Source: Flectobacillus roseus (GTDB taxonomy: Bacteria > Bacteroidota > Bacteroidia > Cytophagales > Spirosomataceae). Taken from it: a stretch of 64,000 bases of DNA. Positions 1-7,271 of the stretch are shown here, piece by piece. The stretch is taken from NCBI RefSeq assembly GCF_030056665.1, contig NZ_JASHIG010000008.1; one strand, given 5' to 3'. Each line of letters begins with the position of its first letter. Positions within the stretch are counted from its first letter, which is position 1. The translations under genes were made by a program, and so were the position numbers. The notes beneath the pieces are model-generated. The model saw nothing but the letters and a program-made list of their open reading frames with translations, was not told where the DNA came from and did not search any database.

Positions 1-1658
1 GGCAACGTCAAGACAATTATCCTGATGTGCGTCCGCAATATACGATGACGCCAAAAATCAATCCATCGTTGGCATTAAATTATCGTACCAATAAAATCAA
101 TGCCTTCGTTCAGGTGGATAATTTGTACACGCATACGCTCAACAAAAACGAATATACCACTCGTACCTATGACGATGGAACTGTCATAAAACAACAGTTG
201 AAACGTAATCGAGATACCAACTTTTTTAACTCAAAGGCAGGTTTTGATTGGTTTCTGGATAGTCAAAATACCTTGACTGTTTCAGGCTTATTTGGTACCG
301 AAAAAATCTTAGATAATGGTGATGAGCCATTTTTTAATGGAGATTTTAGCAAAAGATTACGCCTTTGGACTTTCTTGGAAGATGAATTGAAAACCACCGC
401 TATGGCAACACTTGCCTATCAGCATAAATTTCAGGATGCTGGGCATTTATTGAATTTTGGTTACAATTATACCTTTCACCGTGAGGATGAAAAATACTTT
501 TTTACCAATGCTATGCCGACTTTTACGGGCAAAGATTCTTTCAAATTACTTTCTGATGAAACGGTTTCAGATTTTAACTTAGATTATATCAAACCGCTCA
601 AATTTGGTAGAGTAGAAACAGGCGTAAAATACCGTAAACGCGATATTCCAACCAATATGCAGTTTTTCCCTGGGGTAAATTCTCCTTTGGATTCTTCGGC
701 GGGTGGACCAGCCACCTATAAAGAATCTATTCCTGCGGTTTATGGAAATTTGGTTTTTGAAACTCGAAAACTCGAAGCCGAAATTGGCTTGCGTATGGAA
801 TATGTGTCGGTAAACTATCAGGTGAGTCCGTCACATAATACCTACAAAAGCGATGGGTATTCGTACACACAGCCCTTTCCGAATGTACGTCTGGGATACA
901 AAATCAGTGATAATCATCAGTTAACTTTCTTGTACAATCGTCGAGTAGACCGCCCCAATGAGGTAGATATTCGTGTTTTTCCGAAATATGACGATGCCGA
1001 AATTATCAAAGTGGGGAATCCTGCTCTGAAGCCACAGTTTACCAATAGTCTTGAATTGGGGTATAAAACAAATTTTTCACGAGGCTATTTTTATACTTCA
1101 TTATATCACAAAATTGTGGATGGAACTATTACTCGTATTTCAAGCACGGTACCTAACAGTACTTTGATTTATGCAATTTTTCAAAATGTTGACAAAAGTT
1201 ATAATACAGGGATTGAAATGGTAATGAGCAAAGAAATTGCACCTTGGTATTCGTTAAATATCAATGCCAACGTTTATCGAAATCAGATTAATGCTTTTGC
1301 TATCTTGAATCTTTACCCGACTCCACATATATCTAGTTCGGATGAACAAATGTTGATTTCGTGGAATACCAAATGGAATAATATCATTCATTTACCCAAC
1401 AAAACAGACTTACAAGTTTTGTTCACTTATTTGGCGCCAGACCTTATCCCGCAAGGGCGAATCCAACAGCGTTTTTCTTGTGATGTAGGGTTGAAAAAAT
1501 CTATGAACAACGGGAAGCACGAGGTGGTTTTGAATGCGACGGATTTATTTAATACGATGAAAATCAAGAAAACAGTCAATGGCGATGGTTTCAGATATAC
1601 AAGTGCAGATTATTACGAAACTCAGGTCATTCGAGTAGGGTATAATTATAAGTTTTAG
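1..1658 (+). CDS. Outer-membrane beta-barrel protein, C-terminal part (TonB-dependent receptor-like)
   Basis: The frame is open from base 3, so the 5' end lies outside the window; the GTG at 27 is an internal Val codon, not a start. About 551 residues are visible. They consist of alternating aromatic/polar beta-strand segments (for example YKISDNHQLTFLYNRRVDRP, LELGYKTNFSRGYFYTSLYH) and end in VGYNYKF with a terminal Phe, the usual outer-membrane insertion signal. The pattern fits the Bacteroidota outer-membrane barrel family seen in TonB-dependent receptors without a SusD partner (PF14905-like). The plug and any carboxypeptidase-like N-domain would lie upstream. The substrate cannot be inferred. 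No SusD gene follows. Confidence 0.8.
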   Translation, partial: QRQDNYPDVRPQYTMTPKINPSLALNYRTNKINAFVQVDNLYTHTLNKNEYTTRTYDDGTVIKQQLKRNRDTNFFNSKAGFDWFLDSQNTLTVSGLFGTEKILDNGDEPFFNGDFSKRLRLWTFLEDELKTTAMATLAYQHKFQDAGHLLNFGYNYTFHREDEKYFFTNAMPTFTGKDSFKLLSDETVSDFNLDYIKPLKFGRVETGVKYRKRDIPTNMQFFPGVNSPLDSSAGGPATYKESIPAVYGNLVFETRKLEAEIGLRMEYVSVNYQVSPSHNTYKSDGYSYTQPFPNVRLGYKISDNHQLTFLYNRRVDRPNEVDIRVFPKYDDAEIIKVGNPALKPQFTNSLELGYKTNFSRGYFYTSLYHKIVDGTITRISSTVPNSTLIYAIFQNVDKSYNTGIEMVMSKEIAPWYSLNINANVYRNQINAFAILNLYPTPHISSSDEQMLISWNTKWNNIIHLPNKTDLQVLFTYLAPDLIPQGRIQQRFSCDVGLKKSMNNGKHEVVLNATDLFNTMKIKKTVNGDGFRYTSADYYETQVIRVGYNYKF

Positions 1659-1787
1659 ACCATAAGCCCTCTGCTGTTTCAAGTTTACCAACTTTAAATA
1701 ATGAATTAAATGCAGTCTGCATCTGCACCACCAGCACAGCCAATACCAAATATTGAATACTTTAGTATATTCAGTTTGAGCAAGGTC

Positions 1788-1807
1788 GCAGTCGGAGACT
1801 GCTTTTT
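1788..1807 (+). terminator. Intrinsic terminator after the barrel gene
   Basis: A 6-bp perfect stem GCAGTC/GACTGC (1788-1793, 1797-1802) with a GGA loop is followed directly by TTTTT. It lies 130 bases after the barrel gene's stop. Confidence 0.6.
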
Positions 1808-1809
1808 AT

Positions 1810-1843
1810 TAGCTGTTCCAAGTTCTTAAACTTGAAACAGCTA
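1810..1843. repeat. Imperfect inverted repeat
   Basis: Arms TAGCTGTT (1810-1817) and AACAGCTA (1836-1843) enclose, after one C/A mismatch, a second stem CAAGTT/AACTTG with a CTTA loop. The structure has no T-run, so it is more likely an intergenic repeat remnant or RNA hairpin than a terminator. Confidence 0.55.
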
Positions 1844-1933
1844 GTGTATCCTCATTTTTTACTCAAAAATAAGTATACTGATATATTTGAAGGCTTTATT
1901 TTCAAAAAGAGAGTAGAAAATTAGAAATCTGTG

Positions 1934-1952
1934 TAAATTTGTTAGCTAACAA
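1934..1952 (+). promoter_or_regulatory. Possible -7 box with overlapping 14-bp palindrome upstream of the PAS gene
   Basis: TAAATTTG (1934-1941) matches the Bacteroidota -7 consensus TAnnTTTG. It overlaps the perfect palindrome TTGTTAGCTAACAA (1939-1952). No clear TTTG -33 box is seen at the right spacing. The site is 60 bases before the ATG at 2013, so a start site just downstream would be sensible. A palindrome across a -7 box would be a natural repressor site, but this is inference. Confidence 0.4.
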
Positions 1953-2012
1953 TTACCACCAATATTAAACCACTGCTAACGCTTTTACTGCTTTAGGGTA
2001 TATACCTATCTA

Positions 2013-3014
2013 ATGCTAAACACTTCTGAAATACCATTAATTGATACATTCAAGGCGATACTAGACAGTTCGCCTGAAAATTTTGTATTGATTTCTGCTA
2101 ATCATACTATTTTATTATTTAATCGTACCCTTCAAGAAATGATATCTGGTTACTTTAACACCGATATCCAGATTGGTGATGATTATCGAAACTATGTACT
2201 CGAATCTACACAGAATCTCTATGCAGAAAGTTTTCAAAAAGCCTTAGAAGGAGAAATTATTATTATTCAAGACGAGGCTGTAGTAGGTAATACTACTGTC
2301 TGGTTTGAATATAAGATGAACCCAGTTTACGATGTTAATAATCAATTGATTGGGATTGCATTATATATCAAAAATATTAATGCTCAAAAAAGAGCAGAAA
2401 TATCACGATACGAGAGTGAGATGAAATTTCGTCGTATTATCGAGACTGCACCCATTGCCATTTTGATAGTAGACAGTCAAATGACAATTACTTTGTGTAA
2501 TCCCGAAACTGAAAAGATTTTTGGGTATAATCACGAAGAAATGATAAATCAACACATCGATTTATTGATTCCTGCTCGCTTCAAACAAAATCACCATCAA
2601 CATACCGAAGAATATCTACAGTCACCACGAATGTACCAAATGGGAGCAGGCAGATTTATCCCATCCGTCACCAAAGATGGCAAAGAGTTAATTGTGGAAG
2701 TAAGTCTCAACTCCTTTATTGTCAATGGGAAACAGCTAGTTCTAGCTATGATTCAGGATGTGACCGCTCGTATACAAAACGAAATTCAGCTAAAAGAACA
2801 AGTGCAGATTTTGGAAAAAATCGCTTGGCAACATTCTCATGAAATTCGTCGACCAGTGGCTAATATCAAAGGCTTGATAGATCTAATCAATATGGATTAT
2901 GAAGCAGTACAATCTATTCCAAACTGGAGTTATCTTGAGCAAGAAGTGGAATCACTTGATCATATCATTCATAAAATTGTAGCTGATACCTATCGCGAGT
3001 TTAGAGGGAAATAA
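2013..3014 (+). CDS. Two-PAS sensor protein with HisKA-like dimerisation domain but no ATPase domain
   Basis: The protein has 333 residues. Two PAS domains are visible, at about 15-125 and 130-255; the second contains ETAPIAILIVDSQMTITLCN and is followed by a PAC-like segment ending QDVTARIQNEIQ. A DHp helix pair follows, with the H-box at His276 (HSHEIRRPVANIKGL) and a second helix ending LDHIIHKIVADT. The gene stops there, so the HATPase domain of a histidine kinase is absent and the protein cannot autophosphorylate by itself. Similar PAS-DHp proteins that end at this helix occur in Bacteroidota and are usually annotated only as PAS proteins. It has no membrane segment and is likely cytoplasmic. 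The signal and partner are unknown; a partner kinase or phosphotransfer role is possible. Confidence 0.8.
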   Translation: MLNTSEIPLIDTFKAILDSSPENFVLISANHTILLFNRTLQEMISGYFNTDIQIGDDYRNYVLESTQNLYAESFQKALEGEIIIIQDEAVVGNTTVWFEYKMNPVYDVNNQLIGIALYIKNINAQKRAEISRYESEMKFRRIIETAPIAILIVDSQMTITLCNPETEKIFGYNHEEMINQHIDLLIPARFKQNHHQHTEEYLQSPRMYQMGAGRFIPSVTKDGKELIVEVSLNSFIVNGKQLVLAMIQDVTARIQNEIQLKEQVQILEKIAWQHSHEIRRPVANIKGLIDLINMDYEAVQSIPNWSYLEQEVESLDHIIHKIVADTYREFRGK

Positions 3015-3027
3015 AAAGTAATGTTTT

Positions 3028-3046
3028 ACTAGGTCAAGACTTAGTC
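3028..3046. repeat. Dispersed 19-bp intergenic motif, copy 1
   Basis: ACTAGGTCAAGACTTAGTC lies between the PAS gene and the LRR lipoprotein gene. The identical 19-mer recurs at 3829-3847, and a variant with two mismatches lies at 35748-35766. Confidence 0.6.
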
Positions 3047-3078
3047 GAGCCCTGTGCAGTCCTAAAACCATCAAACAC

Positions 3079-3819
3079 ATGAAAAATCTACTATACTTAT
3101 TTTTATTCATTGCTCTTCTAAGCTGTAAAAAATCAGAAGATATTCCTGAATCAGTGGTAATTAAAGACCCTATTTTTGAAAAAATGCTGGTCGCCCAAGG
3201 GATTGATTCCGACAAGCAAGTAAATGGGAAAATAGCAAAATTAGATGTTATGAAAGTAGATACCTTGTTGATTCAAGGTGATGTTTCAAATATCAATAAC
3301 ACCATTTCGAATCTCGCAGGCATAGAAGCATTTGAGAACTTAAGTTATCTTGATTGTTCCTACAATACTTTATCCGTTCTGGATTTGAGCAAAAACGCTA
3401 AACTTACTTATTTAAAATGCTCAGGTATTCAAGAGTTAATTGCTGGTGTGACCGATTATAAACAAGTCCAGTCCATAATATTAAACCCTTTCGCCAATCT
3501 GCAAACCATTCATTGTGCCTACACCAATATCTCAACTTCAGACTTTGTGATTAAGCCTCAACAACTTAAGGTTCTAAACTGTACAGGAAGTAGTCTGAGC
3601 TCGTTGAATGTATCTCAGCTAACAAATTTAGAAGAGCTTTACGCTTCATGGATTTTGTATAACAGGTTGGAGTCTATTGATTTAAGGCAAAATACCAAAC
3701 TTCAAAAATGTAAGTTGCTGATTTATGGACTTAAATCTATTTGCGTTGCTTCCATAGATAAAATTCCTTCAACTGGCTGGGAAAAAATGACTACCACAAA
3801 CTATGTGAATTGCCAATAA
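3079..3819 (+). CDS. Leucine-rich-repeat lipoprotein
   Basis: The protein has 246 residues. It starts with an SPII signal MKNLLYLFLFIALLSC (lipid-modified Cys16) and then has irregular leucine-rich repeats of about 20-24 residues. Examples are FENLSYLDCSYNTLSVLDLS, KNAKLTYLKCSG and QQLKVLNCTGSSLSSLNVS, with the LxxLxCxxNxLxxLDLS signature common in Bacteroidota surface LRR proteins. It is expected on the periplasmic or outer face of an envelope membrane, probably binding another protein. The flanking 19-bp dispersed motifs are on both sides of the gene. No enzymatic domain is seen, and the specific function is unknown. Confidence 0.75.
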   Translation: MKNLLYLFLFIALLSCKKSEDIPESVVIKDPIFEKMLVAQGIDSDKQVNGKIAKLDVMKVDTLLIQGDVSNINNTISNLAGIEAFENLSYLDCSYNTLSVLDLSKNAKLTYLKCSGIQELIAGVTDYKQVQSIILNPFANLQTIHCAYTNISTSDFVIKPQQLKVLNCTGSSLSSLNVSQLTNLEELYASWILYNRLESIDLRQNTKLQKCKLLIYGLKSICVASIDKIPSTGWEKMTTTNYVNCQ

Positions 3820-3828
3820 TGCCATTTT

Positions 3829-3907
3829 ACTAGGTCAAGACTTAGTCTTGGACTTATTTTTTAAAATAGTTTATAAGCTGAAACAAGCACCAGTCCGAGA
3901 CTAAGTT
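3829..3907. repeat. Dispersed 19-bp motif (copy 2) within a larger imperfect hairpin
   Basis: The 19-mer at 3829-3847 overlaps the left arm GACTTAGTCTTGGACT (3839-3854) of an inverted repeat. The right arm AGTCCGAGACTAAGTT lies at 3892-3907. There is no T-run after the right arm, although TTATTTTTT lies just after the left arm. It may act as a 3' end structure for the LRR gene. Confidence 0.55.
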
Positions 3908-3969
3908 TCTAACTAGATAATAGTATCCTCAAAAATATCCCATCATTTTTTCAAAAAAATCAACTTTAT

Positions 3970-4024
3970 CTTGTCGATATAAATTTTTATTCTACATTTG
4001 TAGAGTAAATTCTAAATATGTAGA
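3970..4024 (+). promoter_or_regulatory. Promoter with two BlaI-type operators
   Basis: A -33 TTG (3971-3973) is 19 bases from the -7 box TACATTTG (3993-4000), which matches the Bacteroidota consensus TAnnTTTG. The -7 box is embedded in the palindrome TCTACATTTGTAGA (3991-4004). A second near-palindrome TCTAAATATGTAGA (4011-4024) follows 20 bases later and ends 2 bases before the ATG. TACA/TGTA half-sites are the BlaI/MecI operator signature. Self-repression by the first gene of the operon is the obvious reading. Confidence 0.75.
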
Positions 4025-4026
4025 AA

Positions 4027-4398
4027 ATGAAGCTTTCAGAAACTGAAGAAAAACTCATGGAATACCTTTGGCAGAAGGAAAAGGCCTTTATGAAAGATTT
4101 GTTAGAGGCATACCCCGACCCCAAACCAGCTACGACAACGGTGGCAACTTTATTGAAACGAATGATTGATAAAGGTTTTGTGGCGTATCGTGAATATGGT
4201 AATTCGAGGGAGTATTATCCGCTTGTATCCAAAGACGACTATTTTACGAAGCATGTTAAGGGACTGATTAAGAATTTCTTTAACAACTCGGTGGGTCAGT
4301 TTGCATCCTTTTTTACTCAGCAAAGCGAAATGAGTACAGAAGAATTGGAAGAATTAAAAAAAATCATTGATGCTCAACTTCAACAAAAACAGCAATGA
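4027..4398 (+). CDS. BlaI/MecI/CopY-family transcriptional repressor
   Basis: The protein has 123 residues, the normal length for this family. The N-terminal winged helix is clear: MKLSETEEKLMEYLWQKE, then KPATTTVATLLKRMIDKGFV as the recognition region and a wing REYGNSREYYPLVS. The C-terminal helix (about 80-120) would mediate dimerisation. The gene overlaps the downstream M56 peptidase gene by 4 bases (ATGA), the classic arrangement in which the membrane protease inactivates the repressor. Twin operators lie immediately upstream. In Bacteroidota such pairs are widespread and usually not linked to a beta-lactamase; none is seen here. Confidence 0.92.
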   Translation: MKLSETEEKLMEYLWQKEKAFMKDLLEAYPDPKPATTTVATLLKRMIDKGFVAYREYGNSREYYPLVSKDDYFTKHVKGLIKNFFNNSVGQFASFFTQQSEMSTEELEELKKIIDAQLQQKQQ

Positions 4399-5762
4399 CA
4401 CTCTACCTACTCAAATTTTCAGCCTGTCTGGGTTTGATATACCTATTTTATAAACTATGTCTTGAAAATGAAAACTTTCATTTGTTCAAGCGCTACTTTC
4501 TATTGGCAGGGCTTGTATTGAGCACGACAATTCCATTGGTTTCTTTCGAGATTCCATGGTATCAAGAACATGTTATGGAAATAGTTCTACCTATAAAAAA
4601 TGCAAATCCGATTGATGGGAAAATACCTTCGATTGAGTTAATTCAACCGAATGAGTATCCTACAGTCGAAATGCCCATTTGGTTCTACATCTATGGTTTA
4701 ATACTTGGAGTGTTGTTGATCAGATTTTTGCGAGGGCTTTATCTGATTACTCGCAAAGCAGTGATTAATGAAAAGCTAGTACACCAAAATGCTCATTTGG
4801 TATTAATTGAGGAAAAAATCGCCCCGTTTAGTTTTTGGAACTACATCTTTTTAAACAAGTCAATTTATCAAACCAAAGGCATTGAATCAGATATTCTGTT
4901 GCATGAATTAACTCATGTAAAACAAAAGCATACTTGGGATATTCTTTTTGTAGAGTTATTTCTGATCGTTTTTTGGTGGAATCCCATCTTGTATTTGTAC
5001 AAAAAAGCTATACAATTAAATCATGAATTTTTGGCTGACAAAGAAGTTCTTGCTCATACACAAGTGCCGACCTATCAGCAACTTTTACTTCAAAATGCCA
5101 CTGGCAATGCTCTTTATTTAACAAGCAGTTCAACCTTTTCTATTACAAAAAAACGATTTCTTATGATGACACATCACACCTCCGTAACCGCCCGTATCTT
5201 GCGTGGCGTGGCATGTTTGCCTTTAATTTTGGTATTGATTGCTGGATTTTCAGATTGGTCTTTAGGGCAAAAAATTGAGAAAAAAACGCAAAAACCAGCG
5301 CCAGTACCAATTGATGCAGCAAATCAAACTGTAAAATACAAGATCAGTAAAATATTCTTTGCAAAGGGCGAGAAAAATCCCACAGTGATAAAAGGCTATG
5401 CTGAGTTGACTAGTGTTGAGCTAGAGGCACTAAAACATCCTCTTATGTTTACTTTTGAACGACCCACCGACGAAATGCTGAAAATATGGACGCATCCTCG
5501 CTGTGGTATTTGGATTAATGAAAAACATGTACCTTATCAAACTTTAAAAAAATATACATCAAAGGATTTTTCTCATTATTTCGTTAGTAGACTTGCCAAA
5601 AATGCTCAAGTTGGTAAGCGCCGATATCAGATAGATTTAATGACTAACGATTTTTTTGAAAATGTCTACAAAAAGAAAGCATTAGAAGATCCTCTTATTG
5701 TGTATACAGTTGGGAAGGGTGCTAATCAAGAGCAGTATAGAATAGAATTGATTAAAGAGTAA
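4395..5762 (+). CDS. BlaR1-like M56-family membrane metallopeptidase
   Basis: The protein has 455 residues. N-terminal transmembrane helices (about 1-45, 90-110) precede the zinc site H170-E-L-T-H174 (HExxH), followed by another hydrophobic pair (LFVELFLIVFWWNPILYLY) and the ELAD-like third-ligand region NHEFLADKEV. A further membrane segment lies near 265-290. The C-terminal 160 residues (about 300-455) are predicted to be outside the cytoplasm. They do not show the SxxK motif of a penicillin-sensor domain, and no TonB C-terminal domain is apparent. It overlaps blaI by 4 bases and would cleave or trigger loss of that repressor. The inducing signal is unknown. Confidence 0.88.
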   Translation: MTLYLLKFSACLGLIYLFYKLCLENENFHLFKRYFLLAGLVLSTTIPLVSFEIPWYQEHVMEIVLPIKNANPIDGKIPSIELIQPNEYPTVEMPIWFYIYGLILGVLLIRFLRGLYLITRKAVINEKLVHQNAHLVLIEEKIAPFSFWNYIFLNKSIYQTKGIESDILLHELTHVKQKHTWDILFVELFLIVFWWNPILYLYKKAIQLNHEFLADKEVLAHTQVPTYQQLLLQNATGNALYLTSSSTFSITKKRFLMMTHHTSVTARILRGVACLPLILVLIAGFSDWSLGQKIEKKTQKPAPVPIDAANQTVKYKISKIFFAKGEKNPTVIKGYAELTSVELEALKHPLMFTFERPTDEMLKIWTHPRCGIWINEKHVPYQTLKKYTSKDFSHYFVSRLAKNAQVGKRRYQIDLMTNDFFENVYKKKALEDPLIVYTVGKGANQEQYRIELIKE

Positions 5763-5770
5763 AAAATTTG

Positions 5771-5816
5771 AAAAAGGGTTCGAAAAGGAGTAATTTTCCT
5801 TTCGAATCCTTTTTTA
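5771..5816 (+). terminator. Intrinsic terminator of the blaI-M56 operon
   Basis: A long imperfect stem (GGGTTCGAAAAGGA against TTCCTTTCGAATCC, with one wobble and a bulge) is followed by TTTTTT. It starts just after the operon's last stop codon. Confidence 0.8.
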
Positions 5817-5837
5817 AATTTCTAACAAGTTCTTCTG

Positions 5838-6638
5838 ATGAAAATAGTAATAATCATTTTAGTTTTAAACCTAGTTATTAATCTCATTGCCACTTTTTCT
5901 TTTGCTGCACGTATTGCAGGCATCCGTACAGGCAAGATAGCTTTAGCATTTTCGCTCTTCAATATCCTCAATGTAATTTCGAGAACCGCCAATGGCTTTC
6001 AGGCGCCCTTATTAGCAAACTATGTGGAGAAAACCATTGATGCCGATTTGGATAATACAACACTTATTTTTAGAATGATATTGTTGTCGTTTACCATAGC
6101 CACAGCAGTAGGCATAGTACTAACGCCGAGTATGCAAAGAATTTTCCATAGAGCTATTTTGGAGTTTTATTAGGTAAAGACTTTTGGGAAAATGATGGGA
6201 AGTTTTCTTAGAAAAGAGCAATTTGGGCAAAAGGTCAAATCTTATTCTGTTCTGCCACAATGGACTAATTGGAGGATCTTGCAAGTACAAGAAAATTATC
6301 CTTGGAAGATTTTTATTCTCAATATACTAGCTACCGCCATTCTTTCTGTTGGCGTAATTGCTTCCGTTTATGCCGGCTATTTGAATCCAACTTATAGGAG
6401 TACCGCCAGTAATTTATCAGCTTTGATTAATGGCTTTTCAACGATCATCTTATTTGTATTTATCGACCCTTACTTATCTATTTTGACTGACCAATTTATG
6501 TCAAAAGAAATAGGTGAAAGCAGATTTCGATTCAATATCTCTTTTATGATGATTTCAAGATTATTGGGAACGGTATTGGCGCAAGCACTTTTGATTCCCG
6601 CCGCACAGGTCATTGCGTTTGTGAGTAATCAGATGTAA
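5838..6638 (+). pseudogene. amj: Amj-family lipid II flippase gene interrupted by one in-frame TAG
   Basis: Two ORFs (5838-6173, 111 aa; 6192-6638, 148 aa) are in the same frame, separated by TAG at 6171-6173 and six sense codons. Read through, they give 266 residues, close to the usual length of the Amj (YdaH, DUF2837) alternate lipid II flippase. The N-half has the family-typical RIAGIRTGKIALAFSLFN and ISRTANGFQAPLL. The C-half has TASNLSALINGFSTIILFVF and DPYLSILTDQ. Several transmembrane helices are present on both sides. Amj moves the peptidoglycan precursor lipid II across the inner membrane in Bacillus. Because only one stop separates two well-preserved halves, the mutation is recent, or the stop is a sequencing error or a read-through site. 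ATG codons at 6192 and 6195 could start the second half, but a half-protein is unlikely to work. Confidence 0.75.
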
Positions 6639-6737
6639 TTTGGAATAGTATTGATAATCAGGTATTTTAGTTACAAACTTCTTAGATAATATCTTCATCT
6701 CATCATTTACATACCCTCCACATAAACCTTTATTGCT

Positions 6738-7169
6738 ATGAAAAATCTATTCGTAATTTTATCATTGAGTGCTTTTTGGGGCTGTCAATCTCAAAAAGAA
6801 GATGCTAACAAACAAAAAGCAGAAGCCTTTGTCAAAACCTATTTTGAACATTTCAATCGCCATGATTTTAAGGCAATGGCAGCCATGTATGTCGATTCTG
6901 CGGAGTTTAAAGACCCTTCTTTTGGTACTGGTATAGTGAGACAGTCTCAACAACAAACCGTCGTAAAATATACCGAGCTCGCCAAGATGTTTCCTGATCT
7001 TCGAGACAGCGTTATCAGCATATACCCATCCGATACCAATCATATCATTGTAGAGTTTATTTCTAAAGGCTCTATGCCAAGCAGTAAGTTCGAACTTCCA
7101 ATTTGTACGATTTTTACCCTACAAAATGGAAAAATCACAAAAGATTTTACTTATTATAATAACCAGTAA
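6738..7169 (+). CDS. NTF2/SnoaL-like lipoprotein
   Basis: The protein has 143 residues. It begins with an SPII signal MKNLFVILSLSAFWGC (Cys16). The mature part follows the NTF2/SnoaL cone fold pattern: helix AFVKTYFEHFNRHDFKAMAAMYVDSAEFKDP, then TYPE-like strands (IIVEFISKGSM, ICTIFTLQNGKITKDFTYYN). The fold is used by polyketide cyclases, isomerases and many non-catalytic proteins, so no reaction can be assigned. A lipoprotein anchor suggests a periplasmic or outer-membrane role. It stands alone, ahead of the converging susCD operon. Confidence 0.72.
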   Translation: MKNLFVILSLSAFWGCQSQKEDANKQKAEAFVKTYFEHFNRHDFKAMAAMYVDSAEFKDPSFGTGIVRQSQQQTVVKYTELAKMFPDLRDSVISIYPSDTNHIIVEFISKGSMPSSKFELPICTIFTLQNGKITKDFTYYNNQ

Positions 7170-7173
7170 AAGA

Positions 7174-7268
7174 GTGATGAGTTTTGAGTGTGGAGTGCGG
7201 AAAGGGCAGATATACTAAAACAAAAAAGGAGTGATGAAACTCATCACTCCTCATTCAAAACTCATCAC
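7174..7268. terminator. Nested inverted repeats; terminator of the first susCD operon on the minus strand
   Basis: A perfect 10-bp stem GGAGTGATGA/TCATCACTCC (7228-7237, 7241-7250) has a 3-base loop. On the minus strand it is followed by TTTTTTG (7227-7221), giving an intrinsic terminator for the susD gene ending at 7272. An outer inverted repeat GTGATGAGTTTTGAGTG (7174-7190) against 7252-7268 surrounds it with one mismatch. Confidence 0.8.
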
Positions 7269-7271
7269 TTC

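Larger units (their letters stand above)
1659..2012. other. Intergenic region with terminator, inverted repeat and promoter-like palindrome
   Basis: This 354-base gap contains no credible ORF. It holds a terminator-like hairpin (1788-1807), a second longer imperfect inverted repeat (1810-1843) and a palindrome overlapping a possible -7 box (1934-1952) ahead of the PAS gene. Confidence 0.6.

Noticed and set aside
27..29. GTG as the start of the first gene
   Set aside because: The frame is open from base 3 and the protein lacks its plug domain; the codon is internal.
2952..3215. 87-codon minus-strand ORF
   Set aside because: It is antisense to the PAS gene end and LRR lipoprotein start and crosses the 19-bp dispersed motif.
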